From NCBI GenBank assembly GCA_030590715.1, contig JAUVCU010000148.1, forward strand, positions 1 to 5,123: a stretch of 5,123 bases of DNA, written 5' to 3'. Of this stretch, positions 1-5,123 are shown piece by piece; position 1 is the stretch's first letter, and each line of letters starts with the position of its first letter. This DNA comes from Lentisphaeria bacterium (GTDB taxonomy: Bacteria > Verrucomicrobiota > Lentisphaeria > Victivallales > JAUVCU01). The position numbers and the translations under genes were made by a program. The notes beneath the pieces were generated by a model. That model worked only from the letters and a program-made list of their open reading frames with translations. It was not told the origin of the DNA and ran no database searches.

Positions 1-201
1 CAAGTATTTCTCATTATTCGGATATCTGGCTATGAAAGCTTTGTACTGATCTACCGCCAGGTCAAACAGCTTTTTATTGAATAAAGCGTTGGCTTGGTAG
101 TAGTCATCCAGTGCCGGATCTGAAGCAAATGTTGAGGATAAATAGTATAGACTCAATAGTGTAATAATAACTAATTTATGTAGTACTTTAAAAGTCTTCA
201 C
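1..201 (-). CDS. Exported tetratricopeptide-like protein, N-terminal part (runs off the left edge)
   Basis: Reading the minus strand from a GTG at 201-199 gives 67 codons open to the window edge. The start is supported by an AGGAAG Shine-Dalgarno sequence (208-213 on the plus strand) six bases upstream. Residues 1-27 look like a Sec signal peptide: basic start (MKTFK), hydrophobic core (LVIITLLSLYYL), then SSTFA before a likely cleavage site at about Ala27. The mature start continues with ALDDYYQANALF, LFDLAVDQYKAF and ARYPNNEKYL, a pattern typical of a TPR helix pair in which small residues alternate with aromatics and a 'YPNNEKYL' turn closes the unit. Exported proteins with such repeats often act as periplasmic or outer-membrane scaffolds (CpoB/YbgF-like or BamD-like), but too little is present to choose. 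It is divergent from the DUF11 operon. The TPR assignment rests on one repeat unit and is a pattern judgement. Confidence 0.72.
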   Translation of the reverse strand, partial: MKTFKVLHKLVIITLLSLYYLSSTFASDPALDDYYQANALFNKKLFDLAVDQYKAFIARYPNNEKYL

Positions 202-287
202 GAAATGCTTCCTTTTTTTTATTTTAAGTACGTAAAATCACTGAAAGCTGTTGATAAAGCGTTTATTACAAGAGAATACTGAATTTC

Positions 288-316
288 ATTTTATTAGAAA
301 AAGAGTGAAAAACCAA
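288..316 (-). promoter_or_regulatory. Possible sigma70-type promoter for the TPR gene
   Basis: On the minus strand a TTGGTT box (plus-strand 311-316) and a TAAAAT box (plus-strand 288-293) are separated by 17 bases. The -10 box matches five of six consensus positions, the -35 box only three. It would give an 80-90 base leader before the GTG start. In DNA this AT-rich such matches arise easily by chance, so this is only a candidate. Confidence 0.25.
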
Positions 317-344
317 TGCGGTTAAATTAAAAAGTCAATTTGAA

Positions 345-418
345 ACTGCAGGTTGTTTGTAGTAATTGAGGAACACCGCCTATAACGAGCTTCTTATATA
401 GGTGTGTATTCCTGCAGT
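345..418. repeat. Imperfect inverted repeat with inner hairpin
   Basis: ACTGCAGG at 345-352 is exactly complementary to CCTGCAGT at 411-418. Inside it, CCTATA (379-384) pairs with TATAGG (397-402), and the pairing can extend outward to 373-377 / 404-407 with one bulged C. The whole could fold as a long stem with internal loops. There is no U-tract after it, so it is not a terminator. It could be a structured leader RNA, a protein-binding palindrome, a small mobile-element remnant or coincidence. Confidence 0.35.
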
Positions 419-529
419 ATAATATGTTTTGAATCTAATTGTTTTTTTAGATCTGTAAATTTACCATTGCACCCTTTTCGATGCAGATGACAATATCACT
501 TGCAAAATTTAATCTATAATAGTCAATAG

Positions 530-552
530 TTAGTATCATTAATACTAATTTT
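530..552. other. AT-rich hairpin followed by T-rich sequence
   Basis: TTAGTAT (530-536) and ATACTAA (542-548) form a perfect seven-pair stem around the loop CATTA, followed by TTTT and then CTTT. The arrangement resembles a weak intrinsic terminator on the plus strand, but the stem has only one G-C pair and no gene upstream on this strand needs one. It may instead be a dyad operator upstream of the DUF11 promoter candidates. Confidence 0.25.
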
Positions 553-606
553 CTTTATCTGTATCAAAGTTGTGAGAAATGATAGCTATTTAATTTAAAA
601 AATGTA

Positions 607-635
607 TTGCAAAGTATTTTCAAAATTCATATAAA
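607..635 (+). promoter_or_regulatory. Candidate sigma70-type promoter for the DUF11 operon (upstream)
   Basis: TTGCAA (607-612) and TATAAA (630-635) are separated by 17 bases, matching four and five of six consensus positions. Transcription would start near 642 and leave a leader of about 200 bases before the ATG at 843. It is the better-scoring of two overlapping candidates, judged by eye in AT-rich DNA. Confidence 0.35.
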
Positions 636-637
636 TA

Positions 638-666
638 TGGATAAGCTTTGTAGCAATATTTATAAT
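638..666 (+). promoter_or_regulatory. Candidate sigma70-type promoter for the DUF11 operon (downstream)
   Basis: A perfect TATAAT (661-666) lies 17 bases behind TGGATA (638-643), which matches four of six -35 positions. It directly follows the upstream candidate, so at most one may be used, or they could be alternative starts. The leader would be about 170 bases. Confidence 0.35.
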
Positions 667-842
667 ACTAATAGAAAACATGGAGGTGAACACAGGAGTA
701 GAACGTCAGTAAAAAGAACCACTAGGCAGATATTTTGAGGATCTGAATGGTATGTTTCAGACGGAAATTCAAAAAAACTGTTTCGGAGAAGCTTTCGGAT
801 GTTAGACGTTGTTAAACTTTTAACGAAATTAGGGATTAAAGT

Positions 843-2435
843 ATGAAATCTAAAATAAAAGGTTTGAGTGCTTGGCTGCTTAACGCTTTGTTTATTTTCG
901 TAATAACCGGCTGTGCGACAGAAAAGAAACAGGCACCTCCTCCACCTCCGCAAAGATATTTAAGACCGGTACCCGTAGTTAAGCCAAAACCAAAACCAGC
1001 TCCAATAGTCGTTGAGACGCCGGTTCCAAGTTCAAGTTACGCGTGGCTAGGTTATCCGCAGCCATGTCCAACTCCTCAGCAAGCAAAAATTCTCGTAGAG
1101 AAATCAGTACCGAAAAAAGTAAAACCCAACAAGGAATTCACTTACCAGATCACAATTAGCAACAATTCTACCTTTACTGTTGATAAAGCTAGTATGAGTG
1201 AGACTATTCCGGACGGTTTTATGTTTGTAAGGTCAACTCCATCTCCTATTTCCAAGAAAGGTGATTTAGTCTGGCAGATTACTTCGCTTACTCCGGGCCA
1301 AAAGAGAGTTATAAATGTTACAGGAAAAGCTCTTAAAACCGGAACTATGCGGTATACAGGTAAAACTAAACTGAACTTTGATCTGGGTCAAGCTCAAGCG
1401 ATGATTGATATTGTTGAGCCATTCCTTGAATTTAAAGTTTCAGCTCCTGCCAAAGTCGTCATTTCAGATAAAATCCCGGTAAAACTGTCATTCAAAAATA
1501 CAGGTAAAGCTGAGCTTCAGGATTGTCGACTTGTCCACACTTTACCTAAAGGTTTGTTGACTTCTGAGGGAAGAAGTAAAATTGAAATGAATATTGGTGA
1601 CCTTGCTGCCGGTGCAGTTAAAACATTTGACCTTGACTTGAAAGCTCAAAAAATTGGTATTTATACAACGGCATTTATAGCAATGGCTTCTGAAGGTATC
1701 AGTGCCAATGCAATGCTGAAAACAGAAGTGACTAAACCTAATCTGATTATTTCCGGTAAAGCTCCTTCTAAACGGTTTGTCGGAAATGTAACACCTTACC
1801 AGATAGACGTTCAGAATACAGGTAATGCTGTTGCCCGTGACGTGAAAGTCAAACTTTCTCTTGAAGAAGGTATGACCGTAGCATCTGCGACTGAAGGCGG
1901 TAAAGCGAAGGATGGAGCCGTTTATTGGACAATTAAAACAGTTCATCCGGGCGAAACAAAACGTCTGTCAGCCCGTGCTATAGCCAAGAAGATTATGATT
2001 GCCAGAGCTGTTGCTGAGGCTTCTGCGGAAGCTGCAGATACAGTTGAAGCAATAATGTCCACTGATATCAAAGGTGTGGCGGCGATCGTTACAGAGCTTA
2101 TAGATATCAATGACCCGGTTCCTGTAGGAGAAAATGAGATCTATGAGGTTACTGCCAGAAATACGGGATCGCTTCCTGCTACCAAAATCAAAGTGAAATG
2201 TATGCTTGAAGACAGCATGGAGTTCATTAAAGCTACTGGTGCAACCAAAGGAATCATGAAAGGTAAGATGCTTAGTTTTGAAAGCCTTGCGTCTCTTGAA
2301 CCTCAAGCAGAAGCAAAATGGCGTGTCGTCATAAAAGCTAAGAAGTCCGGTGATGTGCGTTTCTCAATCACAGTCGAAAGTGACCAGTTGGGTCGTCCTG
2401 TAGAAATTGATGAAGCAACTCACTTCTATGAATAA
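843..2435 (+). CDS. OmcB-like DUF11-repeat lipoprotein
   Basis: A 530-residue envelope protein of unknown exact function. The ATG at 843 follows AGGGA (831-835) by seven bases. Residues 1-24 form a lipoprotein signal peptide: basic start, hydrophobic core, and lipobox VITGC with Cys24 as the predicted lipidated residue, followed by Ala25. Residues 31-62 are a Pro/Lys/Val-rich stalk (PPPPP, KPKPKPAP). Four immunoglobulin-like DUF11 / TIGR01451-type repeats follow at about 83-185, 195-290, 299-395 and 412-530, marked by the recurrent patterns 'Y.i...N.g...a..v...ip.g..fv.a' and 'l.pG..k...v..ka...g'. The last carries DINDPVPVGE (421-430) and KKSGDVRF, features I associate with OmcB-like proteins of PVC bacteria. 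Unlike chlamydial OmcB, it has only four cysteines including the lipid-linked one, so heavy disulfide cross-linking is unlikely. The mature body aligns without net gaps to the next gene's product, 19 bases downstream, which is probably co-transcribed. An outer-membrane or periplasmic structural role is inferred. Confidence 0.9.
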   Translation: MKSKIKGLSAWLLNALFIFVITGCATEKKQAPPPPPQRYLRPVPVVKPKPKPAPIVVETPVPSSSYAWLGYPQPCPTPQQAKILVEKSVPKKVKPNKEFTYQITISNNSTFTVDKASMSETIPDGFMFVRSTPSPISKKGDLVWQITSLTPGQKRVINVTGKALKTGTMRYTGKTKLNFDLGQAQAMIDIVEPFLEFKVSAPAKVVISDKIPVKLSFKNTGKAELQDCRLVHTLPKGLLTSEGRSKIEMNIGDLAAGAVKTFDLDLKAQKIGIYTTAFIAMASEGISANAMLKTEVTKPNLIISGKAPSKRFVGNVTPYQIDVQNTGNAVARDVKVKLSLEEGMTVASATEGGKAKDGAVYWTIKTVHPGETKRLSARAIAKKIMIARAVAEASAEAADTVEAIMSTDIKGVAAIVTELIDINDPVPVGENEIYEVTARNTGSLPATKIKVKCMLEDSMEFIKATGATKGIMKGKMLSFESLASLEPQAEAKWRVVIKAKKSGDVRFSITVESDQLGRPVEIDEATHFYE

Positions 2436-2454
2436 TTAAAATAGGATCAAGATT

Positions 2455-3963
2455 ATGAAACTATTCAATAAGAAAATATGGGTCACTGCACTATTTGCCA
2501 TCGGCTTTATGGGTACTGCTATCAGTTTTGCGGCAAATGGTTTCAGCGGGCAAAAAGGTGGAATGGATTACTCGTGGAAAGCTTACCCGGCTTCAGCTAA
2601 GAAAGAAGATGCAATTCTCCTTGTTGAGCGGACTGTCCCGAAAGCTATTCGACCTAATAAAGAGTATACATATGAAGTTAAGATCTCTAATCAGTCGTTT
2701 TACAAACTGGATCAAGTGCTACTGACTGAGATCATTCCTGAAAACTTTACTCTTATAAAAGCTTTTCCTGCTCCAACATCCCGAAGCAAAGCGATTAAAT
2801 GGGATCTTGGAATGATGGCTCCCGGTCAGGTAGATGTTCTTACTATTACTGGTAAAGCTACATCTCCAGGCCGAATTGTTCATCGCGGGCAGGCCGAATT
2901 AAACTGTGATCTGGGCTCAATGACTGCTATTATGGAAGTTGTAGAACCAGTACTTCAGTTCAGGGTTGTCTCTCCTGCAGAAATTATTCTTGGGGAAGAT
3001 ATTCCGGTCAAGGTTCAGTTCAGAAACGGAGGGAATGCTCCTGTCGTAAATGCCAAGCTTTCTCACCCTCTTTCTCGAGGATTGAAAACTAAAGCCGGAA
3101 AAAACTCAGTATATATAAATATTGGTAATATTCAGCCGAATGAGATCAAATCCTTTGATTTTGTTTTGAATGCCAACAATGTTGGGATTTATGAAAATAA
3201 ACTGGTTGCGAAAGCTGATGACGGCGTTAATGCTTCGGCTTTAATGAAAGTTTCAGTTCAGCAGCCTAAACTTAAACTTACCGGAACAGCCCCTACCAAA
3301 CGCTTTGTTGGTAATGTAATTAAATACACAACAAAAGTTGTCAATACAGGTAGTGCCAATGCGAAAAATGTTATATGCCGCATGCCTTTACCTAAAGGTG
3401 TTAAATTCGTATCTGCTGATGAAGGTGGCCGCGTTGATAAAGGAGCTGTTGAGTGGAAGCTCGGAACTCTTCAACCTGGTGAAGAGAAATCTATCACTTC
3501 AAGAATTATTGCAGAAAAGATCATGGTTGTTCATACGTCAATCAAAGCTCAAGCCACCGGAGCAAAATCAGTTGATAGAGCCCTTGTGACAAATGTTGCG
3601 GGTATACCGGCGATTCTGCTTAAGATGGATGATATAAACGACCCTGTTCCTGTAGGGGAAACGGAGACATATATTATCAATGTCGAGAATCAAGGATCGC
3701 TGGCTGCAACAGGTATTGTGGTTATGTGTAAACTTGAGGAAAGCATGGAGTTTGTTAAGTCGGAAGGTAGCGTTAAATCTAAAGTGAACGGCTACACTGT
3801 GACATTTGAACCGATAGCCAGGATCGCTCCTCAGGCTGTTGCTGTTCTTAAAGTCGTCGTGAGAGCTAAGAAATCAGGTGATGTAAGGTTCCGGGTAGAA
3901 ATAAATAGTAATGAACTGACTCGACCAGTTAGAGAGGCAGAATCGACTAATTTCTATGAATAA
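2455..3963 (+). CDS. OmcB-like DUF11-repeat secreted protein, paralogue of the upstream lipoprotein
   Basis: A 502-residue exported protein. The ATG at 2455 follows AGGA (2443-2446) by eight bases and lies 19 bases after the upstream stop. Residues 1-26 are a Sec signal peptide (KKIW, then a hydrophobic run, then AISFA with likely cleavage after Ala26). No lipobox cysteine is present and the Pro/Lys stalk of the upstream protein is missing, so the product is probably soluble or non-covalently envelope-associated. Four DUF11-type repeats occupy about 54-157, 167-262, 271-367 and 384-502. Anchor motifs VE (57-58), KRFVGN (282-287), DINDPVPVGE (393-402) and the terminal FYE all sit exactly 28 residues earlier than in the lipoprotein, so the two bodies are colinear. 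Only three cysteines occur. It is the last gene before a strong terminator. By analogy with PVC OmcB-like proteins it may be a structural component of the periplasm or outer membrane; no enzymatic motif is visible. Confidence 0.9.
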   Translation: MKLFNKKIWVTALFAIGFMGTAISFAANGFSGQKGGMDYSWKAYPASAKKEDAILLVERTVPKAIRPNKEYTYEVKISNQSFYKLDQVLLTEIIPENFTLIKAFPAPTSRSKAIKWDLGMMAPGQVDVLTITGKATSPGRIVHRGQAELNCDLGSMTAIMEVVEPVLQFRVVSPAEIILGEDIPVKVQFRNGGNAPVVNAKLSHPLSRGLKTKAGKNSVYINIGNIQPNEIKSFDFVLNANNVGIYENKLVAKADDGVNASALMKVSVQQPKLKLTGTAPTKRFVGNVIKYTTKVVNTGSANAKNVICRMPLPKGVKFVSADEGGRVDKGAVEWKLGTLQPGEEKSITSRIIAEKIMVVHTSIKAQATGAKSVDRALVTNVAGIPAILLKMDDINDPVPVGETETYIINVENQGSLAATGIVVMCKLEESMEFVKSEGSVKSKVNGYTVTFEPIARIAPQAVAVLKVVVRAKKSGDVRFRVEINSNELTRPVREAESTNFYE

Positions 3964-3986
3964 CCGATAGACGTTACGTAGTTACT

Positions 3987-4022
3987 AAAAGAGCTGCTTC
4001 AATTCGAAGCAGCTCTTTTTTT
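3987..4022 (+). terminator. Intrinsic terminator of the DUF11 operon
   Basis: GAGCTGCTTC (3991-4000) pairs perfectly with GAAGCAGCTC (4006-4015) around a five-base loop, and flanking AAAA/TTTT extends the stem to 14 pairs. It is followed by a run of seven T (4016-4022). It lies 24 bases after the stop codon of the second DUF11 gene and separates that operon from purO. Confidence 0.92.
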
Positions 4023-4034
4023 ATCCTAAAAAAT

Positions 4035-4139
4035 GTTTCAGCTATAAATGCTTATCGGCTGAATTAAGATGTCTAAATTATCGTGCTACAACTTCCTGTG
4101 ATGGTCTCATGTTTTCATCATGTTTATAAAAGCTGAAAC
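4035..4139. repeat. Imperfect long-range inverted repeat upstream of purO
   Basis: GTTTCAGCT (4035-4043) is exactly complementary to AGCTGAAAC (4131-4139). After a three-base bulge (4128-4130) pairing continues with ATAAA (4044-4048) and TTTAT (4123-4127) plus two G-U pairs. A smaller stem TGATG/CATCA (4099-4103 / 4116-4120) lies inside. It starts about 12 bases beyond the terminator and ends 113 bases before the purO start. It does not match the purine or ZTP riboswitch cores I know. It could be a small RNA, part of a purO leader or a DNA-level dyad. I found no convincing purO promoter; weak boxes such as TTGTTA/TAATAA at 4201-4228 are not persuasive. Confidence 0.4.
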
Positions 4140-4252
4140 GGTTACTTCATTTGCTTAAAAAAGCGATAATGTATTATTGCTTTTAATCAATTTCTTACTA
4201 TTGTTACGCGACTATCAAAAACTAATAACAAAATCATAATGGAGAATTAATT

Positions 4253-4888
4253 ATGTACCTAGGTCGTATCGTATCTATAGGAATGACAAAAGACGGAAAA
4301 GCAACTGCAATGTACCGCGTGTCATCGCGTTCTTTCCCAAACCGTGAAGCTCGCCAGATTGGTGACAACATCGCTATTATGCCTCGTCCTGGTTTCGAAG
4401 ACGATCTAAGCAAAAACCCATACATCTCATACAACTGTGTTCGTATTACTGATGGTTATGTTATTGCCTCAAACGGTTCTCAAACTGACCCTATTACGGA
4501 AAAAATCGCTATGGGAATGCCTGTTCGCGATGCTTTAGCTTACTGTTCTCTTTCTATGGACTACGAGAAAGACGACTACAACACACCACGTGTTACAGCA
4601 GTTGTTAGCCGTACAGAAGCTAAAGGATGGCTTGCTATCGTTCGTCACGACGCTCTTATCGTTCGCGAGTTCGACCTTGAGCCTGGTAAAACATACTACG
4701 TTTCTACATACGAGAAAAACGTACCATGTGAGCACAATGTTGATACTGCTTTCGATGCTCTTACAGCAGAAGAAGCTGCTCAATACGTTATTGACGGTGG
4801 TGTTTATGCTGATTTCGAGCATCCTGTAACTTCAGCTGTTGCTCTTGTTGATGGTGATAAAGTTACTACTGCGACTGTTGTTCTATAG
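4253..4888 (+). CDS. purO: IMP cyclohydrolase, archaeal PurO type
   Basis: Catalyses the last step of IMP synthesis: ring closure of 5-formamidoimidazole-4-carboxamide ribotide (FAICAR) to IMP (EC 3.5.4.10), in the cytoplasm. The 211-residue product matches the short single-domain PurO family (PF07826) end to end rather than the bifunctional PurH of most bacteria. Recognisable blocks are MYLGRI at the start, YRVSSRSFPNR (21-31), NPYISYNCVR (55-64), SNGSQTDPI (73-81), MDYEKDDYNTPR (102-113), STYE (151-154), EEAAQYVIDGG (173-183) and HPVTSA (190-195). Archaeal PurO has an NTN-hydrolase-like fold, so no catalytic motif shared with PurH is expected. The start is fixed by the family's MYLGR beginning and by GGAG (4241-4244) eight bases upstream. 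The gene stands alone between two terminators. All 12 arginines use CGT (8) or CGC (4), unlike the mixed arginine codons of the DUF11 genes, which suggests high expression or different ancestry. Confidence 0.93.
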   Translation: MYLGRIVSIGMTKDGKATAMYRVSSRSFPNREARQIGDNIAIMPRPGFEDDLSKNPYISYNCVRITDGYVIASNGSQTDPITEKIAMGMPVRDALAYCSLSMDYEKDDYNTPRVTAVVSRTEAKGWLAIVRHDALIVREFDLEPGKTYYVSTYEKNVPCEHNVDTAFDALTAEEAAQYVIDGGVYADFEHPVTSAVALVDGDKVTTATVVL

Positions 4889-4907
4889 TAATTTTTCTTA
4901 GTGCTTC

Positions 4908-4942
4908 AAAAGAGAAAGTATTCGTGCTTTCTCTTTTTTTTT
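4908..4942 (+). terminator. Intrinsic terminator of purO
   Basis: AAAAGAGAAAG (4908-4918) pairs perfectly with CTTTCTCTTTT (4927-4937) around an eight-base loop and runs into a continuous T tract ending at 4942. It begins 19 bases after the purO stop. The stem is A/T-rich at its base but the U-tract is long. Confidence 0.85.
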
Positions 4943-4952
4943 GTTTATAGGA

Positions 4953-4983
4953 GATCAGACTGATCAGACCGATCAGACCGATC
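4953..4983. repeat. Tandem 9-base repeat GATCAGACC, three copies plus a partial
   Basis: GATCAGACT (4953-4961), GATCAGACC (4962-4970) and GATCAGACC (4971-4979) are followed by GATC (4980-4983). Four palindromic GATC sites are thus spaced exactly nine bases apart. The array begins 10 bases after the purO terminator T tract and ends 22 bases before the ParB-like start codon. It lies outside any accepted reading frame, since the downstream gene's frame is closed by TGA (4961), TAA (4985) and TAG (4991). It may be an iteron-like binding site, a slippage product or a methylation-sensitive operator. Confidence 0.9.
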
Positions 4984-5005
4984 CTAAAATTAGGTAAAAT
5001 GTATA

Positions 5006-5123
5006 ATGAGTGATATCGAATTTGTTTCCCATCCCGCTGCAGACTATTTCCCGATGATGTCTGAAATTGATTTTGAACGCCTTAAAGACGATATACGCCT
5101 AAATGGACAAGTTGAACCTGTTC
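5006..5123 (+). CDS. ParB N-terminal-like domain protein, start only (runs off the right edge)
   Basis: Thirty-nine codons from an ATG at 5006 to the window edge. The start is the only possible one: the frame is closed by TAG at 4991-4993 and no other start codon intervenes. The ribosome site is weak (AGG at 4992-4994, 11 bases upstream). Residues 8-39 contain SHPAADYFPMMS, an acidic/aromatic spacer, then LKDDIRLNGQVEPV. This follows the ParB/Srx-like (PF02195) pattern 'HPaAdlFPmms..ef..L..DI..nGq.ePi', here the subclass that lacks the 'P.QPR' start of chromosomal ParB and is frequent in phage, plasmid and island proteins. The domain's GERR-type nucleotide-binding motif would lie outside the window, so activity (CTP-binding, nuclease or DNA-binding only) cannot be judged. 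The upstream 9-base repeat array may be its regulatory site. Confidence 0.75.
   Translation, partial: MSDIEFVSHPAADYFPMMSEIDFERLKDDIRLNGQVEPV

Larger units (their letters stand above)
202..842. other. Long divergent intergenic region with no convincing gene
   Basis: This 641-base AT-rich stretch lies between the divergent starts of the TPR gene and the first DUF11 gene. No reading frame in it is both long and well supported. It holds promoter-like hexamers for both directions, an inverted repeat flanking a smaller hairpin (345-418), an AT-rich hairpin followed by T-rich sequence (530-552), and, close to the DUF11 gene, two short frames (637-738 and 747-815) discussed as findings. The segment 420-520 shows nothing I can name. 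The length suggests a regulatory region or decayed genes, but neither is demonstrated. Confidence 0.6.

Noticed and set aside
660..953. Minus-strand 97-residue open frame across the DUF11 gene start
   Set aside because: It is antisense to the lipoprotein signal peptide and leader, has a composition typical of reverse-read coding DNA, no ribosome site and no recognisable domain.
1542..2306. Two minus-strand open frames of 134 and 112 residues inside the first DUF11 gene
   Set aside because: Both are shadows of the DUF11 coding sequence, rich in Cys, Phe and His as expected from antisense reading, with no ribosome sites.
2495..3589. Plus-strand out-of-frame ORFs within the second DUF11 gene
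   Set aside because: They overlap a strongly supported gene in another frame and show no domain, signal or start context.
4023..4252. Riboswitch upstream of purO
   Set aside because: A purine-related riboswitch would make sense here, but the purine aptamer core and the ZTP (pfl) motif could not be found by eye.
4234..4829. Open frames on either strand overlapping purO
   Set aside because: purO is recognised along its full length, and the alternatives are by-products of its strong codon bias.
4953..4983. CRISPR array
   Set aside because: The repeat units are 9 bases and directly adjacent, with no spacers; it is a simple tandem repeat.
4949..5013. Short leader peptide across the 9-base repeats, using the AGGAG at 4949-4953
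   Set aside because: It would need a CTG start at 4960. The later ATG at 4999 gives only four codons before TGA at 5011. The case for translation is too weak.

Overview
This AT-rich bacterial window contains five genes: two complete DUF11-repeat surface protein genes, one complete purine biosynthesis gene, and two genes cut by the window edges. The best taxonomic guess is the Planctomycetes-Verrucomicrobia-Chlamydiae (PVC) superphylum, possibly a Lentisphaera-like organism. This rests on the two large exported proteins, whose DUF11 / TIGR01451-type repeats and C-terminal domain resemble the OmcB-like envelope proteins of that group. It is an inference from remembered family features, not a search result.

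Layout. At 1-201 (minus strand) lies the 5' end of an exported tetratricopeptide-like protein with a GTG start. A 641-base intergenic stretch (202-842) separates it from the divergent plus-strand genes; it holds promoter-like sequences, two AT-rich inverted repeats and only doubtful small ORFs. At 843-2435 and 2455-3963 lies a tandem pair of paralogues, the first a predicted lipoprotein and the second carrying an ordinary Sec signal peptide. They are 19 bases apart and end at a strong intrinsic terminator (3987-4022), so they probably form a two-gene operon. A 230-base non-coding segment containing a roughly 105-base imperfect inverted repeat precedes a complete archaeal-type IMP cyclohydrolase gene (purO, 4253-4888), which has its own terminator (4908-4942). 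Directly behind that terminator are three and a half copies of a 9-base GATC-containing repeat (4953-4983), then the first 39 codons of a ParB N-terminal-like protein that runs off the window.

How the genes relate. The two DUF11 proteins are likely partners or parallel components of the cell envelope: a lipid-anchored form with a Pro/Lys-rich stalk and a freely exported form of the same four-domain body. The divergent TPR protein is also exported, but a shared function is not shown. purO is a single-gene unit, bounded upstream by the DUF11 operon terminator and downstream by its own, and has no visible purine-pathway neighbour. The ParB-like gene starts a new unit whose nature lies outside the window.

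No clear unprecedented system is visible. The items most worth following are the paralogue pair, the archaeal-type PurO with its distinct codon use, and the GATC tandem repeat in front of the ParB-like gene.
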